From positions 1,834,231-1,891,865 of the forward strand of contig NW_019091380.1 in the NCBI RefSeq assembly GCF_001949145.1: DNA of 57,635 bases, in the 5' to 3' direction. The notes below the pieces were generated by a model. It was not told where the DNA came from and made no database searches. It saw nothing but the letters and a program-made list of their open reading frames with translations. Shown one piece after another: positions 22,501 through 37,500 of the stretch. A program made the translations under genes and the position numbers. Source of the stretch: Acanthaster planci (Eukaryota; Echinodermata; Asteroidea; Valvatida; Acanthasteridae). The number at the start of each line of letters is the position of its first letter. The stretch's first letter is position 1.

Positions 22501-25500
22501 GGAACTTGGTTTGGGTGTTTGAATGGCCTGCGCATAAACTCACCGGTTTCACACTGTGCTCCTGTGTATCCAGGAACACACTGACAGACATAGGTACCAT
22601 CACTGAGTGGAATGCATACGCCATCATGGAAGCACGGCCTGTCCACACAAGCAACTGGAGGAGCAAGACAGCCAAAAGGAATTTTAAAACTAAGGGTAAA
22701 GTAGACCATGTCTGACTTGGATCTGAGTAGAACCCAAAGTTTATGACTTATTAAAAATCTATTCACTAGTCCCTCTTTGATGATTAATTATTTTTTGTAG
22801 GGGGGGTACGTTGATTTCCCTTATCCTGGCCTGGTTATTATGTCTCTATCTGATAACAAGTATATCTTTGTGCTAGTTTTCGCTGACATTTGTCCATCAA
22901 TTTGGGGGAGGGGACTGAGAATGCTTGTGATGCATACTCTTGTGCATTTTAACAAAAGTCTTCATTTTTACAAAGTGGTTCCCAACTGAATTGAGTATTA
23001 CCATATGACTAACAACTAAAGAAAAGATACACTGAGATTTCCCAAGCAGCATTTTGTTTAAAATTCATGTGTTTCAACGGCTCCCTCTGTAAATGATGTT
23101 TACACTTTTCCATTTTACCTGTCTTACCTAAATCTTATTACGTAACACAGACTGCATGATGATGGTCTAGAATAAACAGTTTAATAACGTACCAACTGTC
23201 TCGCAGCGTACGCCAGCAAATGCGTTGGGACAGCTGCAGTAGAACTGATTGACGCCATTGATACAAACACCATTATTCAGACATGGAGACGACTCACACT
23301 CATCAACATCTGCAATTTCAAACAACCATATATGATGAAAAGAAAATCTGAAATCAAAAGAAAACACATCAGGTCCCCATAGCATTGCCGTGATCCCTTT
23401 TGAAGGCATATGAGGATAGGTTTGATCTTTTCTACACTAGCCTTTTGGTGAGCTAGTTTTCACATAACAGTGTAAGAATTGTTTGCAACCATTAAGAACA
23501 AAACAGTTCCACGGTATACAGGTTGTGTATAAAGCCTTCCTGTATATGGACTAAGACATGGCTAGGTTTGCATAAGGTTACTGGGGTAGGATGATCTCCC
23601 GAAATGATGAGAGTGACTCCAGCTAAATCTTATAAAACAGAATAGGGAGAAAAAAGTTCCCGCTTTCCTCTACCAATGATTGAATTCCCACAGCATTCAC
23701 CCTGTGATGGAAGCTTTAAGTACAAAATTCAATTTTATGAAGATTAACTAGCCGTTTCCCTGAGGACTGTAAACAAGGAGAGAAAACATTGAACAATTCA
23801 GTGCTGTTTAGTGTAGAATGCCAAAATTTAAGCCCACAGCTTTGCGAGGCGGTAAAAGGGTGAAACTTGTTCTATTAATACTCACCAGCCTCACACAATC
23901 TTCCTGTGTATCCTGGGGTACAGTTACAAGCAATCATCCCTCCATCGTTCTGGCAAACTCCTCCGTTGAAGCAAGTATCCTCAGTACAGATCTCAGTTAT
24001 CACTGTCAATCAAATCATGAATTACAAAGCGTTAGAGCTTTTAAAAAATTATATTTAACACAAATCATGTCACGTTGGGCTTTCAAAGTCCTCTCAAGGG
24101 CAGGGCTATGGGAAATTCAAAAAAATGGCACAAGAAAAACTATATATTAAAATAGAAAACGACGGCATGTGCTGTAGAAATCTGAAAAACAGGGTAGAGA
24201 AAAAGAATTCCAGAGCAAGAGAAAAGAAACTTGACGAATATGCTCCGGTTGGCTGTGGAGATGGTGAATGCATGGGTGTAAATTCAACGTTTGGCTAAAA
24301 AACACCCTATTTGATAACGTAGCATTAATACCTTGGTGTTTGTCAACCTCATAAACATACATACTACACAACCGGACATGTGAACTTGACATATGAGCTT
24401 GGCATTTTCCACCACATTTTAGTATCTTTAAACTTAAAAAATCTGTTTGATTTTGAAAACAAAGTAGATTTTTTTATATCTAATTAACTCACAAGTATTG
24501 TGTGTGTGTTAGAATTTATTACCGATTTTGCAATTTATAAACTGTCTTTGCAACTATCTAAAAATTGAGAGTTGGATGGGTTCTGTCTAGGAATGATTCA
24601 TCTTGTGCCATGCAAAATTATAATCCAAGGAAATAAATTTTTCAGCTAAGTGTTTTTGAAAACACTGGAGTGCTAAATAGCAATACTTACATGTTTGACA
24701 GCGATCTCCGCTGAAGTTGACCAGACAGTCACAAGTGATTGTTCCATTTGGCGACTGGTTGCAAGTGCCGCCGTTCAAACAAGGGTTGGGATTGCAGGGA
24801 GCTAAACAAGACATTTAAAATAAAGTGCAATTTACGTCACAAACCTCGCGCACTCTGACCAATCACAGGGCCTGTCCTAACAGCCCTCAGCTTTTCTTAC
24901 ACATTGGGGCATATGGAATAAAAAAACACCAACCGAAAAGTTCCGTTTACAAAAATTTGATTGACTGTGCCGCAAAAAGACCATTACTGACATCATCTAT
25001 ATGTTCTAAAACACGTTTGCACTGATGCCATTGACAGCTTGAGATTTATAAAGTTGAAGTTTGATGAAAATTACTGCATTTTTGGCATTGATCACTGAAA
25101 CATACTCGGTAATTAGCAATCACATAGGGAAAGGTCAGTTTGCCCATTATAAGGCAAATACATGTACTCCTGACTGCTTTTGGGGTGTTCTGTTACAGAA
25201 AACTGACCATTTTGATTCTAACCCAAGAGCCCAGCACTATTAGTGTTACACATGCCTTACTTAATAGTACTGACTGCCTGAAATTCTGACAAAATCCTGT
25301 AAGACTGACAGGCAGAACTTACTTTCAACTTGACAGCGTGGCCCACCCCAGTTGCTGGGGCATATGCAGACGAACCTCTCAATGTTATCTTGGCAGGTGC
25401 CGCCGTTCATGCATGGATTGCTTGCACATGGTTCGTTGGCTGCAGAAAAAAGGGAATCAGTTGAATTGTCAACACAAATCTTGTGTAAGAATCTATGATG

Positions 25501-28500
25501 CAACAGTTCCGAGTTGTTCTCTCAGAAGTGACAGCGTAAGAGAAGTGGTTGGGTGAGCCTCTGCGCGTTCTCTACTTGCTTTTCTAGGATAGATTCAAGA
25601 ACCAACAGTTTAGCCCTGTGCCTGGTGCAGTGCTGTGGTGGAGTCCATCACAGCTTCCTGCACGTCTGCTGCAAATCCATCATCAGTCTGAAGTATTACC
25701 ATATTTGGACAGCCTATTACGTTACAAATCTCGCGCAATCACAAGGCTTGTTCTAGCAACCTGCAATGGATTGTATGGGTGTTTCAATATTACGGGGTGC
25801 CTTTTTTAAAAGTTGCAGCATATGGAACGAAAAACACTAGTGAAAAATTTAAACTGCCAAAATTTGATTGGTTGTGCAATAAAACCTGACAACAGTCATA
25901 AGCTTGAAGTTCTAAGAAATTTTTGTACTAATAGGGTTTAAAATTCGTTGTTGCCAACTTGAGATATTTAAAAATTGAATTTGGACCAAAATTGTTGTAT
26001 CAGTAGGGGAAGGTCACTATGCCCATATACATGTATGGCAATACTCTAGACTGATTGTAAGTCATCCAGTCTCAAGTAACGAACTACTCAAATGATCTGT
26101 AACCAAACCATTCCATTGTCATCGCTCACTCTGTTCCATGTGACTGATTTGATGCAAGCATTTGTGATACTGTGAAAGGACTTTTGAAAGGACTTGCAGT
26201 TTACATTATTACAACAAGATCTGCTTCAACTATTTTATCAACACTCTCAAGCTTACTATTCTATATTTATCTCAATAAAGAGTTTCAAAATAGAGGAACG
26301 ACCATCCAGTAATATTTCAATGCAAGAAAAAGATTTGTTTGAAAATCTACGCTGCCTTTAAGGTCTGTATTCATCCTATGTAAAATGTGGACGAGGTACA
26401 ATGATATGGGGCTGTTTAACAGGTGCACCGTACTGAACCTTGCCAAAGTGAGTGTGCGATCCCATTTTGGGAAAAAGGCCTATAACTGATGGCTTTTAAT
26501 TGAAAGTTCCTCCTATTGTTAGGGACTGGCTGGACAATATCAGCTACCTGCTTATCATGACCAACTTACTTTCAACATCATTGTCCTTAACCTCGATTAG
26601 GAATCCCGGTGCCGACTTGCTGCTGTCGGAGGAGAAAGTGATCCACAGCTCGTTGCTCTTAGTGACAAAGTTGCTGGGCTGTTCGATGCCGGAGTGACGG
26701 ATGACGCGCGAGTCTACGCTGCCTGCCACCAGCCCGTTGCCGGCCTCCAGCCAATCATACAGAGGCTCTGTGGAGAAGTTGGCGAAGATGACCCGGATGC
26801 GGCGGCCGAGCGAGGTCTGGACGGTCCAGCGACAGCTCAGATCATTGCCGTAGTTATCCGGGAAGTTGGGAGATGAAATCATGATTGTACCGTCGTTGGG
26901 AAGGGTGTAGTTGACCACACACCCGATGGCTGGAAAGAAAATAAAAATTACAATTTATGGATATTAAGTTTTTCAAATGCCATGGACTAAATGGCTTTTC
27001 CAAAATAGCAAACTTGTAAAGTAATGTTATCCTGTCCTTTCTTCTTGGCGGTGTTGATTTAAATCCTACTTCGTATGGACCTGTGGTTTTTTAATCCCTT
27101 GGAAAGTATGTTGGGGTTGGAGACCAATGCTTAAAGAGTTAGGGTTTTGAATCCACCTGCTGGCCATACGCTGTAGCCTTGGATAAGCAACTTCATCCCT
27201 ACTTGTCTCTCTCCACCCGTGAGTTAAATGAGGACAAGCACGAGCTGGGGAGTCCATCCAGAGGGAAATAATAATCTTTTCAGTTGTTTCATGCTAAGAA
27301 AACTGGAAGTAAATGCCAGTCTGCAAGTCAAAATGGCTCAGGAAAACGTACTTTTCTGTATGGTGATTTTGAACAGATAAACGTCTCACATGTGCACCTC
27401 TGAGAAATAATTAACCCATGGGTATATGTAAAAACATACTGAAATCGGAGGATTGAGGATTGTTGGGGTTAAGCTCGTTACCAGATAGAATCAACAAAAT
27501 CTGCTCCAACTGCTACGGTGAATTGAGAACTCACATATTTCACAGTTGGTGCCCATAAAGTCGTTTGTGCAGCTGCACAGGTAACCACTGATGGGAAGCT
27601 GTTGGCAAGTTCCGCCATTCAAGCACGGCATCAAGTCACACTCATCAATGTCTGAAAGGGGAAAAGAAGCCAAATTTGCCTCATAACTTGAACACCGTTT
27701 ATTTCTCAATATGGTTTAACAAAGGATAAAATGATACAACTTGAAATTCAGGATCAGATGTCTTGGGATATTAAAATTCAGGCAAGCCAACTACTTATGG
27801 GAGCTGTTAATGCTTTTCTGGATAGTGGCACAATCAAGCACTTATTGAATTCACAGATAAACACAAACAACAGATCAGATAGAGCCATATTGGCATACGG
27901 AAATTTTCATTTCAGCATTCAGAGAAAAGCAATTAATGGACAGACGTACATGTATATGAAAACGATTGATTACACTTCTCATCTATAATGTGATGTCTAT
28001 TTAATTCCATTAAAATCAACAAGCAACAAATGAGAATTTTTTTATAAAATACTTACCCATTTCACAAGTTGGGCCTGAGAAGCCCTGCCGGCAGGTGCAA
28101 GTGAAGGAATCTGCATCACTGGTACACAGACCACCGTTCTTGCAAGGTGCGCTCAAGCAGTGGTTTATTCCTGACAAAACAACCGGTAGTAAGATTGTGG
28201 CCACTAATTTCTGATACTACAAACACTGATGCAACACAGGTACCTGGCCATACTTAAACTACCTACTCAAGCGATTCAAGGGCCGATATCAAGCCGCTTT
28301 AAAATGATGCAGCCAAGGATTGTGAGCTGTGTATGAGCCTTTATCTGGGCCAAGAGGGGGCAACCTTTTCTTAGCAAGGTATGCTAAGGTTTGTTTGGAG
28401 CTGAATTTCATTGCTTAATAAACAACTATGAAATGTGTGCATCATGGTCACATGGCTACCAACGAAATGAACACTGCAGACCAATATGGTTCTTTTCAAT

Positions 28501-31500
28501 GAACGAGGAGGTGCTTTTGCTCGAGGAGGATTGCCTGTATTAAACTGGCTCTCCATTGAGTTTGGCTCTGTATGCAATTGTTTCAATCATAATTTTTGGG
28601 CAATCAGGTTTATAAATCATGCCCAGTCTCTTTTAAAGCAAAATGTGGTTGAACTTTAGCATCCACAAAATAAAACTGCCTGAAAAGCATACCTTTGTTA
28701 TACTCTACAAAGGACTAACTACAAATGAACTGTTGAGGGTAACAGGACATTGCTGTGTTGTAAAACTGAAATTCAAACTTTCAGACAAATCCATGAACAC
28801 AATTAGTCTGCACCAATGGATGCCTCCATTATGGCAAAAGCATTAGAGCAGCGTTTATAACAGAATAATTCCATGGTCAGAATAAGAATCCTTAAACACC
28901 AGCGGCGCCACGCTTGTGGGCAGATGGAATGTATGCAGTAATGTCTTTGGACCCAAAGAGTGCCTTGATCCCCCAAAAGGACATGCGCACAAGTCAAGTG
29001 CCCCTGTAATGATGAGGATGAGGCCTCAGTTTTACCCATCCTGCTGTTGTATGAAACACAGACAGGGGGATATACATAACAGATAGCACATCTGGAGGTC
29101 GTTAATACTTACGATTGCCGCAGTCAACTCCTTCCCAACCCGGCTGACAGTCGCAGGTGTAGTGAGAACACATGTTACGACACATGCCGTTATTCTTACA
29201 CGGAATACTGGCGCACACATCCACAACTAAGAGAAAACAAACCTACTCCTAGTGAATGAGCTCCAGCAGATGTTGTTGAATTACGCTTAACATCGGGGGC
29301 TAATTTCATAGAACTGCGGCTTAAGCACAAATTTTGCTTAAGCGTGAAAAAACCTTGCTTGACAAATCAGGTTACCAGCCAAAACTCCATGTGATTTTGA
29401 ATGGTATTCACCTGTCTTTTGGTTAGCATGACAATCACATAGATTGTGAGCTGGTAACCTTTGTTTTTTAAGCAAGGTTTTTTTTTGGCTTAAGCAAATT
29501 TTGTGCTTAAGCAGCTCTATGAAATTTGCCCCAGGTCAATGATTCATCTAAATTACATCATGTGTGAAATAAATCCCTACAGCAAGTTCTATCAGATTTT
29601 TAAAAAATTTCTTGCTGACTCTTCAATGCAAATATCAGTGATAGGATCCTTGGTCAATCCTTTTGGGAAAACAGCAGGGCTCATAGCATGTATGCATCTG
29701 GAACGAGCTGTCCAAAATCTGCCCACTACACAAAAAATAGACCAATCCAGTCAGCACCACCTACTGTGCACATGGGCACATTAGCACATGCTCTTCTCCA
29801 GTGCCACACTACGTATTCCAGCCATGCGCATCACATGCACGCACACACATGTGGGACTTGTCAGGAATAAATAATGGTCATGATTGGTCAGAAAACAATG
29901 GGGCGGGGCTTATGAATGGATCCACGAGTGACCTGCTCCAACAGAACAAGTCTGACAATGCCTCTCACTCAAGTTACACTCTTTCCATTCAGAAACGTAC
30001 AAATGTAGAAAAACAAGGAAACAATAAAATTTTGGATATGGACAGTCTTACCGATATCGCAGAATGGCCCAGCATGGCACTGGTCACATTCACAACGGAA
30101 GCCACCCGCAAGGCGCACGCAAGTACCATTATTATTACAAAGATTCGGACTGCAGACATCTGAAAGGATTCACATACAAGACACCAGAGTCAATAGCCAA
30201 CTGAAATCATTAACATTAAGACCATCTTCTGGTCTGAGGATGCACTGTTTCAATCATTTGCAATATTTAGATATATGATGCTCTATGTGAAGCGATGGAC
30301 CCCAACTGCCTCTTTACTTGGCTGTGAGGACCAAGAGACCTGGAACCTTAGATTGAAAAAGATGTCACTTAACACAGAAGACTGATCAGGAAACAAATAA
30401 ATATGGAGTGACACTGGCTAACTGCTGTTGTACAACATATGTCTGGTCTTTCATGGTTTTTCTGAGTGTGGAATATGCATTTACTGTTTATCAAACGGGT
30501 TACTAAGTGTACAAAATCAGGAATGCAGTTTTTTATGTGCCAGATGCTAAAGAGTTTTGAAATGAGAGCAACATTTTGCATAAAGAGACCTTCTGTCAAG
30601 AGTAAAGTTTGTCCACTAACCTTGTTCACAGTTTACTCCGGAGTATCCATCGAGGCAGTCACACCGGTAGGCCAGGCAAAGGTTCTGACACACACCGTTG
30701 TTTTGACAAGGATTGGAGACACACTTGTCAACAGCTGCATAAAGCAATATAATAAAACAATTTTAAGTGAGGCCGCGGAGATTAACAATTATTGCCATCA
30801 GCGATATTACCCATGTTTTCCTAACACTTTTGAATTTGCATCTAAATTCTCCAGGCATTTTCATGTTTGGTCAGAAAATTTTTGAATTTTTGTTTTTAAG
30901 GACCTGAAATAGAACATTCTTTATTTGTATATGTAAATATTTAAGGGGCATTTGAAACACCAGCAGCTTGGTTTTTGCTTCCTGGATCCTACAAAAGCCT
31001 ACAGAACATTCTGTTGGATCTGATAGGTCTAGGAGGGGTTGGGATTTATTTTGCTGATGTTACACCATTTTTCGATTCTGTCCTACACTTTTTAACTCTC
31101 ACAACCCAGCTTGGGACAACCGTACTAGAAGCAAGTCTCAAAAATTTCATAGTTTGACAACGATTAGTTAGAAATCTTAGGCTTCTTTCTTTAGAAGAAC
31201 CGTTCTCGCAGGCTTACGTATGGAGCAGTCTGGTCCAGTCCAACAGTCATTACAGTCACAGCGGTAGCTGAATGAGGCTGGACAGTTTTGAATGCAGACA
31301 CCACGATTGTTGCAAGGGTTCTGTGTCAACTCGCAAACATCTTGAACTGATGGGAAACAAAAGGGCTTTCAAAATTGTTGTCTTGATAATTACTCGGCGA
31401 TAAAGTACTCTCGATAAAAGAACCAACTCACAATGTACACTTTGGCAAAAGGTAGGTCAAAGATTCAGAGCTTCATGTTCAAAAAAGCTTTGACATTCCA

Positions 31501-34500
31501 GAAGTTTATTTCAGGTACTTGGAGGCAGTGGCTACATGCATAAAGAGAGCAAGTTTTCATCGAAGGAAAACATTTTTTAATAGATTTCCTTTTCTATGAA
31601 TACAGTTTGACAAGCTATCCCAATCTACCGTGTGGTACTGATTAATGAGTGGTAAAATATAATTACCCAACTTGCACGCGATTGGTCCCAATATACCGAC
31701 AATTGGCACATAATGGATAGTTCTGTTTTTGAATTCAATCAGATCTAGGGGCAACATGATTTTTGTTGAAAAGTAAAAGTTGAGGGGACGGGTTGGAATG
31801 GTAGTGGGGAAAGGAGTTAGACCTTTTTCAGACTTTCCCTATTTCGACCTTGTCAATGTCATGCTCTTGGGGTCTCAATCTTACTCATAATGTGTGAACA
31901 TAAACATCGATTGGATATCCTGGTACAGACTAAAAAGACAGGAGGGGAAAGGGGCCTAGGGTTCAGTTCCTGATGCGGAAAAGTGAAGGTACACAAAATT
32001 TATGAAATGGCAGCACTATACCTGTCTGGCAGATCAGTCCTGTGTAGCACACTGGGCACTGACAGAGGAAATTGCCACAGTCGTCAGGTGAAGTGAGGCA
32101 GGTGCCACGATCACAAGGGTCGGCGAGGTCGCAAAAGGCAGTGGCTGTAAGTGTGGTGAAGAAGTTGGCCAAAATATTATTGAAAACTACACTACTCAAA
32201 AAAAGTTAAGGACCACTTTTTATTTTGTGTATACTTTTTTATATGAGATATCTTACTGCTGAAAATGGGCATTAGATGTTTTGAAATATTTAAAAAAAAT
32301 ATATATTCCAATGAGAATACCATCTAGACAAACAAAAAATGAAAGAACTTGACCCCACTCATTGCTTGGAAAAAAGCTACAAGTTGGGAATAAAGTGGTC
32401 CTTTACCTTTTTGAGTAGTGTATGAAGATAATTCCTGATAAAAAGGAGCCTTTTTTGAGATTTGCGATAAGTAGAAAACAGGTCTTTGGGTAATCAGTCT
32501 TACTCTGATATATATACATGTACCTAGTGAGTGATTAGCTGGTGTGGAGAATTTCAAATTTCAAGAGATGAGATACTTAAATCTTCAACACTGACTTGAA
32601 ACTGGATTTCATACGGCACAAACTTTTGGCTTAGAATGCATTGCCTGTACTTTCATATGTGCACAAGGTCCTCACATGTATGAAGTCCTGGTGTACATAT
32701 AAATGAGGTCTTCGTATGTATACAAGAGGTCCTCATATGTATAAATGGGTCCTCCGACGCATTAATGAGGTCTTCAAGTCTTCAGTCTACTTACAATCTC
32801 TACACAACGGACCATTCCAACAGCCAACACAAGAGCAGACAAACTCCTGGCAGCTGCCTCCCGCTGCTGGGCTGCAGGTGCCGCCGTTTGCACATGGGTT
32901 GCCTGCGCAGGGGTCAATCTCTGTAATCAAACACCAAACATGATATAAACAGAAGGTGAAATCCCTCCCAATTGTCCACGCCTTACCACTCCGGTGTTTA
33001 TTTTCCATTTCCGTGGTATGAAACAACTTATGAATACTTTTGTTATCCCAGTTATCGCGATGCAAGTCAATTCAAGAATAACCCAAGCTGAGCGCTGATA
33101 TGGAATGATACCCCCTAGCTGGAAAGAGGCTGACAAGAGTTAAGTTGCTTGCTCAAGGACACATCTGGCAAATGATAAGATTCAAACATTGAACCTATGA
33201 CCATGAAGAATGAACCCTCACCACCAAGTCATCCCACCTCTGGTACTAAACACAATAATACGTCATTTAGGTAACCATCCCAGGAAATACAAGGGTAAAA
33301 CTAAAGGACACTGAGTCAATTAGAGGTACATTATATGCATGAGAGTGTATTAGTTTTCCATTTTGCGGTATCACTCAGTTTGACATCCTGATGACTATGG
33401 ACATTTGAAAATGGAAAACTTTGACAGTTCCCATTTATTTCCACTTGAGAATGGCTTGGTCGATTTCCAACTTCTGGGCTGGGTCACAAATGGTCACTAG
33501 GTTACAAAGGGAGCCTAAAGATTTTGGAGGCACGTGTCCAGCACATTAAAAAATTGTAAGGAGAAGAGTGGGTTGAATTACATACCGATCTCACAGTTAT
33601 CGCCAGTCCTGCAGTTGGGGCACTCACAGACGTAGGTACTGCAGTCGCCATTGACGTGAACACACGAGCCACCATTGTTGCAAGGGCTATTGTCACACAC
33701 ACTGGTGGCTGAACATGATAAATTACGAGAGGTGTATTATTGTGTGGGATTAATTAAAGGAAAATGCAGTTTACGCCCACAGTGTCTAACTAACACAGGT
33801 TTGTTGGAAAATGTAAGGAATGCTGCAATGTTTTAACTTCACGAAGAAAGTTCACATCAAAATTGATGGCCAATGCTACAATCTGCACCCTATTTCACGG
33901 TGGGGCTAAAAACCTGATTCTTCACAGCCAGTTGAGTTTTTATTTTACAGTTGTTTGCAGGTTAAGACCACCTGGCATTTTGGTGCTATTTCTGTCACTG
34001 GGCCCACATTAAATTGTCCGATTGGCTAACATGTTCTTTACAGTGGTTCACGACATCAGAGTTGTGCTATGAGCCCATTTCAATAGATGTCTGCAATGCA
34101 GTATGGGTAAAAAAGCTATTCTATTCATCATAAACTGTTAACATTTCAAATTGTAGTCAGATGGCTGTTCAACCAAGATAGGTTTAACGGAAAAAAACAT
34201 AAGTTTCAATGATTATTTTAAGTTTTGATTGTATTGGTGGTCCGAACTTCCATAAAATGACTGTGTAGCAACCCGTGGAAGCAATGGGTTTTGATTTCAA
34301 TAAATGAGAGAGGAATATGTAGCCTTGAAAGTATGTATATCTGGTGGCAATCTTTGGGAGATCTAATATTAGAAATAATGAAAGAAGTATGTTTATGTTT
34401 CAACTGTCCAGATTAAGGTAAGTTTTCTAAGAAAGAAAATCCCCATAAGATTTTCACTCATATATATAAGGATTTTTATCCAGCGCTGACTGAATTATTG

Positions 34501-37500
34501 CCTTGAAAACTACCACTATTACTCCTGCTATGACTTTACAGACTTATTCACAGACCAGAACTAGAATTAGAATTCTGCAGCAACTAGAATTAATTCTGCA
34601 ATAACAACATGCTCACGGACTGGACGTGTAAGTGTCTCCTAAATAGAATATGGACATGCCACGATCCTCATGCTAGTCATTTCTAGCACACATACTTGAG
34701 TGTGATGTTAACACAGCAAGAGGACATCTCCCCTGACTTATAGATTCTTAGACTAGATAATTAGATTGAATTAGATTGGATACTTACATGTCTCACACGA
34801 TGGTCCCTCCCGACAGCCACTGCACTGGCAGGTATACCGGAAACAGCTTCCCTCCATCGGGACGCAAACACCACCATTACCACAATTGCTTGTCTCACAA
34901 GGATCAAAACCTGCACGCAAATTGCCAGAGAATAAACGGTAGGAAAGAACCCCTTTTAAGCACCTAGTCGATTAAATTTGTCTGGTTGTTGTTTATTATT
35001 TACTTCAACACCTGCCCCATCATCCCTTGAACCATCAGTGGCTGTGGTGACTGGTTAACAAACAGGACAAGCAAAAGCTAACTTATAAAGTATCCACCAC
35101 ATAAGGCCAAAGAGACAACTCCTCATGTTGGGTTTGCATGAGACTCATAATTTTTAAAATTCTGTGACAAAAGAAATATTTGCTTGCATGAAACACTGGT
35201 GTTTGTCGTCAATAGGATTGAAAGATACTATGTGACAGCTTTAATGACTTTTACATGTATGCCATATATACCTATAGTTTAAAAATGTTACAGATAGCAC
35301 TGTCCAAAGTCTTCAAAAATAGTTTGGACCAGGTCTACTTTGTTTTGGGTGTATATATGTGTAGAGACAAAGATTGGATTGGTCTCGAGCTGCTGTAGAA
35401 AAGTAATCATATGGCTCAAAACAAAGACTGTTGGGAACTAGACGGGGTATAGCTTACGTGTGCTGCATGTTGGGTCTTGTTGGTAACATAGTGGACATTG
35501 GCATGTATATCTGCTGCAATCGTTGGGATCAACTATGCAAATTCCTCCATTCTGACAAGGGTTACTGCTGCAACCATTGACTTCTGTACACAAGAGAAAG
35601 AGAAGATGACAGACGTATGTGCCTGAGTGAGGCTGGCCAGGATTTGAGGACATTGAGCTGGCTAACGTCTTCAATCTTCAAATGTTTGCCACTTTGCAGG
35701 AAAGCAATGGTGTTTAATTCTCTAGACCTACGATTCACAATGCAGTATGAGGCCTGGACTTTACTTTCTCCAAAGGGGGGGAGTTGGTTTAATAAATGAG
35801 AGAAAAACAGAGAAACGGACAATTAAAAATTTGTTGTTGGTCACTTGTGGCAGCATAATTTTCGGCTGAAGATTTCTTCTTTCAGGAAAAGGCATAAGAT
35901 AGCTTCTGATTTCTGATATACATGTACCACCAAATGCCCCCCCCCCAAATTGATTTGCATGACTCAATGGACACTATCAGTACAATATTTCTCACTGCAA
36001 CTTCGTATTATTTTTTCTAACACACTTGGGCATGTATTAAGCACCAAAGTTCAACACACGTTCTACCTGCACAGAGGCTTTTCAGACTTTGTGTGTGTAC
36101 ACTATATGTTGAAGTAATACGTGCATGTTATACAGTGGCGTATATGTAGCCATGAGAGGCCGGGGGGGGGACGTGCCCCACAGCAAATTCTCGGTGACCC
36201 CCCCCCCACAAAATAAATGGATGAATGAATATTGAACAAGGCTAGCAAAAGTTTGCCCCAGAAAAACCACACCACTGAAAGCTGGTGCCCCCCATTAAAA
36301 TGTTCGTGCCCCCCCGCCCACTAATGAAATCCCAGCAACGCCACTGATGTTATACAGCCAGATATAAGCTGAGAAGCACTTGATGTTTCAACCAGTCAGC
36401 CGTGACTGTGACTATTACATAGAAAGCCAGATTGTGTTTACACACATCTTACAGCACATAGTGGTTGTAACGCATACATTGTCATTGAATCCAACAGGGA
36501 TGTCAAGACATAAAAATTAGCAGAAACAGAAACAAAGAAAGATCCCCGGATTCATATCAACAGCAAACTCGGTATTCCACCTACTCATCTACAGATATCA
36601 GCAGCAGACCCCCCTCAACCAACAATGCACAAAGGCAATGATACTATCATTCAGAGGCCAACACGACATTTGTTAGCCGACTCTGAACAATAATGCTTCA
36701 GAAAATAAATTTTATAGAAAAAGCCAATTATATTTCCCAACACAGGTTTTTGAATATTTTGGAAAGTGTTTGTAACATTTTATCCTGATCCAGTATTTTG
36801 AGGGAATTGAAATTAAAAGTACGAAGCAAATGCTAATATATCACTAATTTACCACTCGTCTTCAATCTAAAACCACACCCAGTTATTATCTTTTCACCCT
36901 CTGACCCTGGAAAGATTTAGCTCCATGTGAAAAAGGTTACCTTAATTATCTGCTATTCCAGCCTTCTGATTCTGGAATATTTAATTAATATTTTCTTAAT
37001 CACCTGAGACAAATAAAAACATGGCTTCACCTGTGTCACAGTTGATGCCACTGAAGCATGAGGGACACTGGCAGACGTACTGGTTGCAAGTGCTGTCCTG
37101 AATGCAAGAACCACCGTTGTTGCATGGGTTTGGGTCACACAGATCTTGGACTGAACACCAAAAGGAAAGACATATACTCTACATGAACGATACTGCGGAC
37201 TAGCAAAGCTAGGGAACACTGCAGAATAAGGAATCTGGAATAAGCATTCCTTGCAGGGATACATGGACTGTCAATTTTCATTTTGAATTCAGAGAAAGGC
37301 AAGGTTGGTTTTGCTAATTATCAACAGAAATACAGGCCATAGTTTTAAATCTGTACGAGATGCAGATTCCTCATTTGCTAGCACAACAAAGTCAGCAAGC
37401 TTTTGTTCCAGTTCTAAAACAGAAATAAAGTACAAGTTGCATGACACCCAAATGTTATCAATGACTTGAAATCATCTGATCAATCCACTCTCCAACAAAC

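Noticed and set aside
30466-30885. 139-codon + strand frame
   Set aside because: Spans the antisense of exon E37 and intron sequence, with no domain; the splice sites belong to the - strand gene.
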